Source: Myotis daubentonii (taxonomy: Eukaryota; Chordata; Mammalia; Chiroptera; Vespertilionidae). From it: a stretch of 64,000 nucleotides of DNA. This document shows, in pieces, positions 11,120 through 25,265 of this stretch. The number at the start of each line of letters is the position of its first letter. Positions within the stretch are counted from its first letter, which is position 1. A model generated the notes under the pieces. The model worked only from the letters and a program-made list of their open reading frames with translations, was not told the origin of the DNA and ran no database searches. The DNA lies in assembly GCF_963259705.1 (NCBI RefSeq), contig NC_081849.1:54532093-54596092 (forward strand), given 5' to 3'. The position numbers and the translations under genes are program-made.

Positions 11120-11322
11120 AATAATACTCCCTTTGGTATAAATGCAGCATTTACAGGTTGTTTTCATCGGGACTGACATGAATGGTTGGGCAGGATGTGT
11201 AATGCACAAGCCGCACAGCTAAGGAAGAGCTGTTCACGTCACAGACATCATGGATTTGAATACTTATGAAACAATTTTCCTGAAAAAGACAGTAGGACAT
11301 CTTATTCAAATAATGCCATCAA

Positions 11323-11530
11323 GCCGGGCTGGCATGGCTCAGTGGTTGAGCATGGACTTGTGAACCAGGAGGTCACGGTTCGATTCCCAGTCAAGGCACA
11401 TGCCTGGGTTGTGGGCTTGATCCCGTGCAGGAGGCAGCGGATCAATGATTCTTTCTCATCAGTGATGTTTCTATCTCTCACTCCATCTCCTTCCTCTGCT
11501 GAAATCAATAAAAACCTGTGTTTTAAAAAT
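11323..11530 (+). mobile_element. Ves SINE
   Basis: Head GCCGGGCTGGCATGGCTCAG, B-box GGTTCGATTCC and tail GAAATCAATAAAAACC are present. The middle CCCC-rich part is shortened. Confidence 0.88.
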
Positions 11531-11599
11531 GTCATCAATACTTAGTTTCTGGATAGTTGGAAACAAAGCATTTTGAGGAAGGGGATTTTTAAAAGAGAG

Positions 11600-12410
11600 A
11601 CATAATGGAGGAGCATTTGACCTATTGCCACCCCTCGCCCCTGCACATGTCATCAGTTTGGCTCCAATAAGCTCATCAGAATTCTCTGCGGGCCTGGACG
11701 TCCTTACGTCACCGGACGGCACGCAGCGCGGTGCGTCAGGACCCGGGGAAGCCCGCCGCCTTCTGCCTCCCATCCCGCCAACCGTGCGTTTCTCTCAGGA
11801 CTCTCGGCCTCCTGCTCTCAGTAGCCGGCCATGACTGTATTTAAGCTGCTCTTCAGAAACCCTCAAGGTGGGTAAGGGTTGAGATCACCGGGGAAAGAAA
11901 AAAAAAAGGTGCCGCTTCTAATTTCGGCTTTGTCGTCGGATTGCTATCCGAGGCTAAACGAACGTTGCGCTGGGCCCATGCGAGACCCAGCTCCCACTTC
12001 CCCAGGAGAGAGGACACTTGCTTCCCCAGCCCCCATGGCCGAGGTGCCGGCACTCAGACTTCACCCCTCCGCATCCGGAGTGGCGGGCAGTGAGGACGGC
12101 CGGCCCCAGCGGCCCGGGCCGGGTGCACCCCGGGAGGCTCGGGAAGGGCCGCCTCGGGAAGCCTGGTGGCCCCGGGCGGCCGGTGAGCTCTGCCCGGCCC
12201 TTGCCCGGACTCGGAGGTGAACCAGGGTGTTTGAGGCTTCGCCTGCGGAAAAGCGGCCTCCTGCGTAAGGCGGGGCTGAAGGAGGCCCACTGCGTTCGGC
12301 TTGTCCGGAGACAGGCATGTAGGCCTGGTTTCCCTAGAATTTCGTTAGACCTGCAGGTCTCACAGTGATCCCGGGAAATCATGCCTCAGCGGCTGATAGG
12401 ACACGCGAGG
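11600..12410 (+). promoter_or_regulatory. CpG island with first-exon-like segment
   Basis: This 0.8-kb CpG-rich segment stands out from AT-rich flanks. It has a CRE-like CTTACGTCACC at 11702-11712, many CGs, and an ATG at 11831 opening MTVFKLLFRNPQ, followed at once by a consensus donor (CAAG then GTGGGTAAG at 11865-11874). The rest looks like the 5' part of a GC-rich first intron. It resembles a housekeeping promoter with a short coding first exon on the plus strand, antisense to VWDE. I do not recognise the protein start. It could also be a copied fragment of a promoter from elsewhere. Confidence 0.5.
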
Positions 12411-12423
12411 TCAGCCTCTCCGT

Positions 12424-12597
12424 GACCCTGACGGTGTGGCTCAGTGGCTGCGCGCCGACCTGTGAACCAGGAGGGCCCGGCTCGATCCCCGGTGGGACGT
12501 GCAGGAGGCAGCCCGTCAGTGACTCTCTCTCGTCATTGATGTTTCTCTCTCTCTCTCCCTTTCTCTCTAAAATAAAAAAATACATATATTTTTAAAA
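12424..12597 (+). mobile_element. Ves SINE
   Basis: GACCCTGACGGTGTGGCTCA head, shortened middle (GATCCCCGGTGGGACGTGCA), tail CTCTAAAATAAAAAAATACA. The high CpG content is retained next to the CpG island. Confidence 0.85.
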
Positions 12598-12821
12598 ACC
12601 AACAAAACACTAAAAAAACCACTAACGTGGCTGAAATGGGGATCCTTTGACAGTTCTAAATTAACTTTACTGTGCACATTAGAAAAAGCTGGCTATAATG
12701 TTAGGCAGGATGAGTGGAAAATGTATTGGTCTCCCCAAGCTTCAAAAAGAGGATTTAGATAAATACTTCAACTAGGATGTCATTGGTCAACCCAGTTCTT
12801 CAAGGAATTAAAAATGTCCGT

Positions 12822-12990
12822 CCGGCCGGGCCAGTGCAGGTCAGTGGTAGAGTGTCGATTCATGCACCAACTGATCAGGGCACATGCCTGGGTTGGGGGC
12901 CCGAAAGCATGCAGGAGGCAACTGATTGATGTTTCTCTCTCCTTTTCCCTTCCTCTCTCGAAAAATCAATAAAAACCTGTTTTAAAAAAT
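12822..12990 (+). mobile_element. Ves SINE, internally deleted
   Basis: Head CCGGCCGGGCCAGTGCAGGT, tail CGAAAAATCAATAAAAACC. Part of the body is missing. Confidence 0.82.
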
Positions 12991-13013
12991 GTCTGTCCTA
13001 ATTTTATTTTATC

Positions 13014-13217
13014 TTTTTAAATTCTCACCAACTTCGATGTGACATAGAAACATCGATTGGTTGAAACATGTAATACTTTAAACAATAAAAAAAAACCACA
13101 ATAATTGGTTGCTTCCCACATGCACCAAAACGCAGGGGGTGGGGGGTGTGAGGGGAATCCACAACCCTCCAGTGCGTAGGCCAATGCTCTGACCACTGAA
13201 CCATGCTGTCCAGGGTT
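13014..13217 (-). mobile_element. Ves SINE, diverged
   Basis: The right end ACCACTGAACCATGCTGTCC is the head complement. The middle CATAGAAACATCGATTGGTTG is recognisable but interrupted by A-rich sequence. Confidence 0.65.
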
Positions 13218-13747
13218 GTCCTAACTTTAAAAGGGGGCTGGTCATTTGGAACTTGACTTGTCATGGAATTTACAATGTAAATTGTAAATGCCTCCAGGGA
13301 AAATTTGGATTCAGTTGTCCTTTTATAAGCTAGTGAGTTTTTCTAATGGTCAAATGGTTTCTGTTTGTGTCTGTCCATGTTGTACATGTGAGATAATTTT
13401 CTACCTCTGGATGGTGTTGTTAAAAATTAATTCAAAGATGAAGGCTTGTAATATTTGGGTATTCTAAAAGTCTCAGAAATATAGAAGCTAACACAAATGC
13501 TTTTCAAGTAGTAAATAAAAGCTACCTTAAGTTTGTTGGTTTAAGTAAAACAGACATTTATTTTGTCCAGTTTTAAAAAAATAATTCCATGTTAGTAATG
13601 ACTTTTAGGTCTAATATAACTAATGTTTCTAGAGGTTATAAAATTTCCAAGCCAAAGGATTCTACTTGCTTATTTAGGTTTCATTAGAAATTTTTTGTTG
13701 TTTTTTTGCTATAATTGCTTTTTTTAATCATTCAATTTCATGAACAT
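13218..13747. other. Unannotated flank
   Basis: No exon or repeat recognised; AT-rich. Confidence 0.4.
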
Positions 13748-13749
13748 CT

Positions 13750-14059
13750 AGCGGTTCTCAACCTATGGGTCACGACTCCTTTGGGGGTCGAATGACCCTT
13801 TCACAGGGGTCGCCTAAGACCATCAGAAAACACTGATATAATTACATATTGTTTTTGTGATTAATCACTATACTTTAATTATATTCAGTTTGTAACAATG
13901 AAAATACATCCTACATATCAGATATTTACATTATGATCCATAACAGTAGCAAAATTAGTTATGAAGTAGCAACGAAAATAATTTTATGGTTGGGGGTCAC
14001 CACAACATGAGGAACTGTATTAAGGGGCACGGCATTAGGAAGGTTGAGAACCACTGATC
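13750..14059 (+). mobile_element. SPIN-type hAT transposon, nonautonomous
   Basis: The terminal inverted repeats are GCGGTTCTCAACCTATGGGT at the left and AGGTTGAGAACCACTG at the right. The subterminal GGGGTCGAATGACCCTTTCA and the internal TGTTTTTGTGATTAATCACT match the SPIN (Space Invaders) family of hAT elements, which spread between tetrapods by horizontal transfer. The right flank ATCTAAGT and left ATCTA suggest an 8-bp duplication damaged at the left end. It encodes no transposase. Confidence 0.85.
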
Positions 14060-14258
14060 TAAGTGATAAACAGACCCCAAAATAAAGACCAGTTTGTAAA
14101 ACTGGCCCATTTTAATGTTCTTTACGATAGAATAAATGATTCTCTCGATGACTGCAGACATATACGCTGTTTGATAGCACTCAGGAACAGCACAGTAAAG
14201 GAGCTGATTGGTGCATAGTCTTCAACAATTACAAAGAGTTACTTGTATGAAACTGCTG

Positions 14259-15013
14259 TCAAACCAGGAAGACTGCATTTATGCCCCCATCATTTTCAGG
14301 ACTCTTGGTAACCAGGGCATATTTTCCCCAAATAGCCTTGCCTCCTTGTGTCACAAGGCCCAGCTCATTCACGTTCACCTCGATGACAGCACCTTTGGTT
14401 ATAACACCCAAAGTTGTATAAAGTGGGGAGAAGGGATTCTTCTTTACACCAGGTATTGGCAGGCAAAAGGGAGCTTCCCGTTCAGGACGTGTTACGTGGG
14501 CCTTCTTGAAATGTATGTCCATTGGCCTGATGAGTCTCGTATTTAGGTGGTTTTCCAGTAAAGCCCTCTCCAACAAAGCAGACTTTAGTAACCATCCTCT
14601 TCCATGCTTTTGTCTTTCTCTTTCCTGTTCGAATAACTTTTAATACCTGTTTCTCCCTGGGCATGAACTTTGGGCAGAGGGACTTCCCATTTTCCCACTT
14701 TTCTCTTTTCGTTTTTGTTTAATCACACTGGAAAGTACTTTGGCTCGCGACTGTCCCTCTCTGTCCAGTAGGTATGCAGGTACTGCTCCTTGTGGAGTCT
14801 TTTCCTCATTCTTTTGTTTGGTGTTTCGTTTTTCATTTGTGTTTTCTCAGCATGGTGCTGTTTATGGTAGAGCTTAGCCTTCAGACCAATCATCTTTTTT
14901 GCCTTTTAATGTTCATGAACCTCTCGGCCTGCCTTCTTTCTCTTTTTCTCACGGTAATCCAAAAGATATCCATAGAGCTTCCAGGGTAACTCAATATACT
15001 CTTTTTGTGGCAT
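14259..15013 (-). pseudogene. NSA2: NSA2 processed pseudogene
   Basis: This is an intronless copy of NSA2 (TINP1), a ribosome-biogenesis protein of the 60S pathway. From the start codon at 15013 it reads MPQKEYIEL, and the C-terminal half is clear: [20 protein letters not shown], then [18 protein letters not shown], then [10 protein letters not shown], then a stop at 14259. The span is 755 bp against about 780 in the gene and is not a multiple of three, so there are several indels. An in-frame TAA follows REVHEH in the N-terminal half. About 70 bp of 5' UTR (to about 15085) and the 3' UTR (to about 14085) are also present. No poly(A) or target duplication is obvious. It is not functional. Confidence 0.9.
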
Positions 15014-15085
15014 GGTGACAGCCGCTGGGCCCTCGGGTGCAGTCCCCCGCGAGAAGAAGCTCTCAATTCTCGGGTCTCAGAGGCT

Positions 15086-15614
<529 letters not shown>

Positions 15615-16200
15615 TTATCCAGAATATTTCCAATGTCACTACTTATTCTTGATTTTAATGGTTGTATAATGTTCCATTGATAAAGTGCATAGTGATTTAA
15701 CTTTCCTCCAATTAGACATCATATTGCTTCTCATTTTTCTCTTTGACCAATATGTTATCATAGCTGCTCATTTTAACTAATAATTTATAAAAAGGAAAAA
15801 TATATTTGAATAAGGAGAGCTGCTATCATTTAAAAAACTAACCAGGTTTGAAAGCAGTGGCACCCCACCTTGGGAGGTTCTAAATTGGTTGGTCTGAGAT
15901 GGGACCATGAAATTAGTAATTTTTTAAAACCTTCTCCTGACTCCTCTTTAAAACTAGAAGACCAGGACTTAAAGAGTGGCTATTTATCCTGGCAATTGCA
16001 GTGGACAGACTGGAAAATACAATATATCTGCTTCCTCTGCTAACTCGAAAGAACAAGTTGAACGGATTTGGCATTTTACTCAGATTTTTTTTTTTTAAAG
16101 ATATCACTTAAAATAGAAACAAATAAAGCAAAAATAAAAACAAGGAAGATGTTCTTTGTCTTAAATTCGAATTCATATTCACAAGATAATGGAGGTGTTA

Positions 16201-16317
<117 letters not shown>

Positions 16318-16385
16318 TTAAGGTAAAAAGATGAAATGTCAGGTCTTCAATAGCAATAGTTTAGCTATTTAATGTGTTTTATTTA

Positions 16386-17104
<719 letters not shown>

Positions 17105-17781
17105 CTAGAGGCCCGGTGCACAAAAATTTGTGCACTCGGGGGGGGGGGAGGGGGGGTCCCTCAGCCTGGCCTGTGCCCTCTAGCAGTCTGGGACCCCTCG
17201 GGAGATAACGACCTGCTGGCTTAGGCCTGCTCCCGGGTGGCAGAGGGCAGGCCCAATCCCTAGGTGCAGCCCCTGGTCGGGCTCAGAGCAGGGCTGATTG
17301 GGGAGTTGGGGCGCCGACCCCTGTCACACTCAAGGCAGGGTCGATGGGGAGGTTGTGGAGCAACCCCCTGTCACACACAGAGCAGGGCCCATCAGGGGGG
17401 TTGGGGCTCTGTACCCTGTCACGCACAGAGCAGGGCCCATCAGGGGGTTGGGGTGCTGCCCTCTATCACCCACAGAGCAGGGCGGATCAGGGGGTTGGGG
17501 CGCCGCCACTCTCACACTCAGGGCAGGGCTGATGGGGAGGTTATGGCTCTACCCCGTCACACACAGAGCAGGGCCCGTCGGGGGTGGGGGAGCTCCCCCC
17601 TATCAGGCACAGAGCAGGGTGGATAGGGAGGTTGTGGCCCCGCCCCCTGTCACACACAGAGCCGCAGGGCGATCAGGGGGTTTGGGTGCTGCCCCCTGTC
17701 ACGCTGATCCCGGTGCCAGGAGGCCTCGTGGCTCCGCTGATCCCGGTGCTGGGAGGCATATTACCCTTTTACTATATAGGG
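17105..17781 (-). mobile_element. Nonautonomous Helitron, unit 1 of pair
   Basis: It is nearly the same as 6442-7087. The 3' hairpin with CTAG is at 17105, the tandem CACACAGAGCAGGGC units lie inside, and the 5' end (minus strand) CCTATATAGTAAAAGGG is at 17780. The flank beyond CTAG is A on the plus strand, the expected T on the element strand. Confidence 0.87.
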
Positions 17782-18285
17782 TAGAGGCCTGGTGCACGGG
17801 TGGGGCCGGCTGGTTTGCCCTGAAGGGTGTCCTGGATCAGGGTGGGGGTCCCCACTGGGGTGCCTGGCCAGCCTGGGTGAGGGGCTGAGGGCTGTTTTCA
17901 GGCTGGGGGTGACTGAACTCCCAAACGCTCCTTTTTTCCTTTTTTTTTTTTTAATTCTGGGCCAGCTTTAGCTTGAGGCTTGGCTCCAGCTCTTAGGCCT
18001 CCGGCTGAAAGTAGGTTTCTGGCCTTTGCTTACAATGTTGTGAATCTGCTGGCTGAAGTTGGGCGTATTTGTTACAGAGTTTCTTAAACTGCCAGCTCAG
18101 AGGCAGTGGCAGGCGGGGAACGTTGGAGTCCTCCGTCACTGAGGCAACCAAGCCTCATGTTAGTTTCAAGCTGCCTGGCTGCCGGCCGCCATCTTGGCTG
18201 ACAGTTAATTTGCATATCTCACTGATTAGCCAATGAAAAGGGTATCGGTCGTACGCCAATTACCATGTTTCTCTTTTATTAGATA

Positions 18286-18288
<3 letters not shown>
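17782..18288 (-). mobile_element. Nonautonomous Helitron, unit 2 of pair
   Basis: It starts TAGAGGCCTGGTGCACGGGT and ends at 18288 with (minus) TCCTATCTAATAAAAGAGAA. This is the same unit that follows the first Helitron at 7088, but with its 5' end intact and followed by T. Confidence 0.85.

Positions 18289-18331
<43 letters not shown>
18287..18331. repeat. (TA)n microsatellite
   Basis: About 22 TA units at the edge of the Helitron. Confidence 0.95.
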
Positions 18332-18333
<2 letters not shown>

Positions 18334-18592
18334 TATGAAGCTCAGAATCTAATATCATCTTTTATGAAAGGATTATTATATTGCTTCATGTTTCTTCTAG
18401 CTATGACAATTAAATGTGGTTGTTTTAAAAATAATAATACATAGGCAATTTTAAATTTAATTTTTCCTAAATGATAAATAAATAAATTTTAGTGTGTGTT
18501 TTAAAAATGAATGTTAAATAATGGCGAGGGCTGTTGCTATTTTTTATTATGGAGAAATACTCTCCTAGTTAACTGTTGGCATATAAATTTTA

Positions 18593-18807
18593 TTTAAAAT
18601 ATTTTTTACTGATTTCAGAGAGGAAAGGAGAGGGAGAGAGAGAGAGAAACATGAATGATGAGAGAGAATCATTGATTGACTGCCTCCTGCACGCCCCCTA
18701 CTGGGGATCAAAAGACAACCCGGGCATGTACCCTTGACTGGAATTGAACCTGGGACCTTTCAGTTCTCAGGCTGACGCTCTATCCACTGAGCCAAACCAG
18801 CTAGGGC
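18593..18807 (-). mobile_element. Ves SINE
   Basis: Full-length reverse copy: tail complement TTTTTTACTGATTTCAGAGA, head complement ACTGAGCCAAACCAGCTAGG. Confidence 0.9.
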
Positions 18808-18830
18808 ATGCATATAAATTTTAGAGAATT

Positions 18831-19047
18831 GCCCAGCCAGTGTGGCTCAGTGATTGAGCTACCAATGACCTAGGAGGTAATGGTTCTACTCCCGGTCAGG
18901 GCACATGCCTAGGTTTTGGGCTCGATCCCCAGTAAGGGGCCTGCAGGAGGCAGTTGATCAATGATATCTCTCATCATTGATGTTTCTATATTTCTCTCCC
19001 TCTCCCTTCCTCTCTGAAATCAATAAAAATATATTTTTTAAAAAAAT
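18831..19047 (+). mobile_element. Ves SINE
   Basis: Head GCCCAGCCAGTGTGGCTCAG, body CTCATCATTGATG, tail CTGAAATCAATAAAAATA. It is opposite in strand to its neighbour 24 bp away. Confidence 0.9.
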
Positions 19048-20310
<1,263 letters not shown>

Positions 20311-20754
20311 TTATTATTTAAAAAAAAATGAAAGCTGCATGGAAGTGCAAAATGGTGCATAATGAAATATTTTTTATTTTTACTGCAAATAAAACCCATA
20401 ACTTACAATTAGTTAGAATTTGCCAAATACAAGAGGAATAAAATAACTGGATAATAGCTTTGAAAGTCTGTTCATCAAGCTTACAAATAATACCAAGCTA
20501 AGATTATGGTTAGAATTCAGAATGCCCTTGTTAAGCTGAAAGGGTGACTAGAAGTTAGGAGAAGGCAATTCAAACGCTCTAACAGGATGGTCTATAATTG
20601 CGCAGGTACAAGTGGCCATGCGGACCTCTTTAAGTCTCCTTCCCAATTCATAAGGAACACTGCACTCAAGTCCTAGCACACTAAAAAACAATCTTCGTTT
20701 TTGCTTCTTTACCTTTGCTTCATTTTAAAAGGTACCCCCAATTACATTTTTCTT

Positions 20755-21030
20755 TTTAAAAATTCATTTACTGGGTTACACTGGTTAAAACAAATTTCAA
20801 GTGTATAATTTTATGATACAACATCTGAATACTGCATTGTGTGCTCACCACCCAAAGTTTAGTCTCCTCCCATCACCATATCCTTGACACCCTTAACTTC
20901 TTCATTCTTCCCCAACCTCCTTCCCCTCTGGTAACCACCATTCTGTTGTCTGTATCTGCAAGTTTGTTTATTTTGTTTGTTCATTTGTTGCTTTTTGTTT
21001 TATACCCCACATATGAGTGAAACCCTTTTC
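20755..21030 (-). mobile_element. Ancient L1 3' end, antisense
   Basis: TTACACTGGTTAAAACAAAT, then GTGTGCTCACCACCCAAAG, then CATATGAGTGAAAC is the reverse complement of the 3' part of old mammalian L1 elements (L1M group). It is diverged and truncated. Confidence 0.65.
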
Positions 21031-21941
<911 letters not shown>

Positions 21942-22284
21942 TCATAACTGCCTATTACATCTTTAATGAATAATATCAGAAAGAAAGATAAAAATAATTT
22001 TTCCATTGGCTTTACAAGGTCTCCATTTCTCACATCAAGTTATTTTTATTTTACTTATTTTGCTGATAGAGATGGGAAAGTAGGAAACCATTGAGCTGAA
22101 TGGTAAACAAGAAATGGCCATTTGGAAAAATTATTAGTTACTAATGAAAGTAATCACAGGCATAACTTAAATGAGATACATTTATATGTAATTCAACAAA
22201 CTGAATTCCTGTCATCTAAAAAAAAAAAATGGAGAAATGGTCATGGAAGGCCAAAAAAAGAGTTGCTTATAAGAAGAAACTTTC

Positions 22285-22957
22285 TTCCTTAAAAAACTGA
22301 AAATGGAACTCCCATTTGACCCTGTGATCCCACTTCTAGGAATATATCCCAAGAAACCAGAAACACCAATCAGAAAGGATATATGCACCCCTATGTTCAT
22401 AGCAGCACAATTCACCATAGCTAAGATCTGGAAACAGCCTAAGTGCCCATCAGTAGATGAATGGATTAGAAAACTGTGGTACATCTACACGATGGAATAC
22501 TATGCTGCTCTAAAAAGGAAGGAACTCTTACCATTTGCAACGTCATGGATGGAACTGGAGAGCATTATGCTAAGTGAAATAAGCCAGTCAATAAAGGAAA
22601 AATACCACATGATCTCACTCATTCGTGGACAATAGAGACCATTATAAACTTTTGAACAATAATAGATACAGAGGCAGAGCTGCCTCAAACAGATTGTCGA
22701 GCTGCAGCGGGAAGGCCGGGGAGGGTTGGGGGGCAGGAGGTAGGGGGGTAAGAGATCAACTAAAGGACTTGTATGCATGCATATAAGCATAACCAATGGA
22801 CATAAGACACTGGGTGATAGGGGAGGCTAGGGGACTGTCTAGGGCGGGGGGATAAAATGGATACATATGTAATACCCTTTGTAATACTTTAAGCAATAAA
22901 AAAAAAAAAAAGTTATCATTGTAAACACAGTACATATCAAACCTATGGTTGGGCAAA

Positions 22958-22983
<26 letters not shown>
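22285..22983 (+). mobile_element. L1 3' end with 3' transduction
   Basis: This is a 5'-truncated L1 carrying the end of ORF2. The frame holds IPLLGIYPKKPETPI, YYAALKRKELLPFATSWMEL and KYHMISLIRGQ with its stop at about 22635, followed by a G-rich 3' UTR. A first AATAAA and A run is at 22895-22911, then 45 bp of unrelated sequence (22912-22956), then a second AATAAA and a run of about 30 A. The duplication AAGAAGAAACTTTC flanks the whole at 22271-22284 and 22984-22997, so the 45 bp travelled with the L1. Confidence 0.9.
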
Positions 22984-22988
<5 letters not shown>

Positions 22989-23163
22989 GAAACTTTCATT
23001 TTAGTTTTGGCACCCAGCACTCTCAGTAGTATGCTGAATGGTAACTGTCATAATAAATCACAAATGTGTGGTTTTTCCTTGGGGTTGGGTTTATATCAAT
23101 TAGCATTAAAGCCATCAACTATTCAAAGGAGCAATTTCATTATATGAGTCCAGAAGAGCTTTA

Positions 23164-23277
<114 letters not shown>

Positions 23278-23825
23278 TTATGTTATTAAGTCAGCTCTCA
23301 ATTTTAAAAAAGTCAGTTTTTGTTTATAACATACAGCCACAATAAAAGCTTTTTGTAAGAGCAAATTATAATAAGCTCAGTTATCTTTTACTATGAAATT
23401 TTGTTCTGGAGGATTCACTATGAGTTTGGGCTCTAAAAACACCCACAAATCATTAGCATGTCTTGGTTTATAAAACTTATGATTAACTGATAAGATTATA
23501 TATCATCTTAGCTTTCTTCTGGAAAGTGATACTTAGACATATGCATTCTAGCTTACAAGTACAATACTTTTATATTTCCATAATTATTTTCATATGCTAT
23601 TGATATTGACTATTTCTGTTGGTTTATTCTAGATTTAGTTTAATTTGTTAATTTGTACCTTTTTATGAAAGCATTTAATATGGCTCTATTTTATTAATAA
23701 CTAATAGCCCAGTGCATGAAATTCGTGCACTGGGGTAGGGGTGGTGGGGAAAGGGCCCCTCAGTCTGGCCTTCACCCTCTCCAATCTGAGACCCCTTAGG
23801 GAATGTCCAACTACTTGTTTGTGCC

Positions 23826-23933
23826 CACACTTTTAACAGATAATAGCTCCATTGTTGTTTCTTTCTTATGCTTAAAACCATTGGAATTAGTAGGTATTCA
23901 AAGTGTGTATACATTTTGGGGGGACACCCTGTA
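23826..23933 (-). mobile_element. Mariner-like MITE fragment
   Basis: The right end, TATACATTTTGGGGGGACACC then CTGTA, and the interior ATTCAAAGT correspond to the MITE split at 56170 and 58207. The left inverted repeat is lost. Confidence 0.7.
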
Positions 23934-25044
23934 TATCTCTAGTCAGCGGTGAAAGAAACCAACAGCAGATTTGGAACCCCCAGACAGGGAACCTCGCTCA
24001 CTCCCCACGTCTCCCCACTTCACTTTCCACCTTCGTGGGCAGCAGGAGAATCAACGTTTTCTCTCATTAATTTGGAAAAGCACGTCCTGTCACCCGCTGC
24101 CTGGCAGGAGTGCGCTAGGCCCCAAGCAAGCGAGGCTCAGTCAGGGCAACCTTTGCTCATGGGTGCTGGCACCCAAAGTGCACATTCCTCCTCTACAGTT
24201 GGCCCGACTATCCCACTGTTTCACTGAGAGGACGGAATTCCTCTCCACCTCTGGGTTCTTGATCTTGAACGCTGACCAAAGGCACCTCAGCGAGGGCTGC
24301 CCGCGCCCACCAGGTGTGTCTGTCTGCATCTGCTACCGCCTCAGCACCTGCATTAACCCCATAGAGGTGATCTCATAGCTGCACTGGCCTCCATGGGAAC
24401 AGGGCATCACCACTACGCCCTCTCACTGTCATCTCACAGGCGTCCACCCTCAGCACCCAGAACACCCAGACACTCTCCAAAGGATGTGAGCGCATCAGAG
24501 GGGATGTGTGCACATCCTGTGGGGGTGTTAGGCATGCTGGGTTGATGGAAGTGTGGTGGAGAGGCGGGGGGAACTTGTGCACGCCTTGGTTTGCAACTGT
24601 TGCAGGCGCGGGAGGGTGACAATGTGCTGGGGGATGTTCCCACTCCAGGGGAGGATGTGCACACTGGAGGCCTCTGGCTTTGCAGATCCGCAAACCCCCG
24701 TGGTGCAGCCAGGAGGACATCAGTCTGGCCTGCCACGGTGGCTGTCCCTGCGATCCTGCACCTTCTGGGCCAGGAGGCAGATCTTGCGCAGCCACTCCTG
24801 GGCGCTGATGGCCTGCAGGCGCTACTTCAGCTCAGCCTGCAGGCTCCGCTTGGCGCGCTCACAGCTGTCACCACCGCCATGTGGAAAGTACAGGCCGCCC
24901 TCCGCCGGCCTGCCTCCCCTGTCCAGAGGCTCTCTGTGTTGCTCACCTGCCCAAAGTGACTGGGGCTGGGTGGAAGACAGGCGTCCTGCCCTGCCCAACC
25001 CTGGCCAATCTGCCCCTGTGCGAGCTGCCGCCCCGCTGGAAAGG

Positions 25045-25265
25045 GTCATGGATCCAGGTCCCGGGACCACGAACAGCCTCAAGCACTGCCCCCCGCCCGC
25101 CAGGGTCACAGATCCGTGTCTTGGTCCCATGGACAGCCTCAAGTGCTGCCCCCTGCCCGCCAGGTGACGGATCCGGGTCCCAGACCGCAGACAGCCTCAA
25201 GCGCTGCCCCCCGCCCGCCAGGTCACAGATCTGGGTCCCGGACCACGGACAGCCTTGCCCGCTGC
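25045..25265. repeat. Tandem repeat, period about 63 bp
   Basis: Three to four units with GACAGCCTCAAG, GCTGCCCCC, CGCCCGCCAGG and CACAGATC inside the Helitron. The open frames here come from the repeat. Confidence 0.8.
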
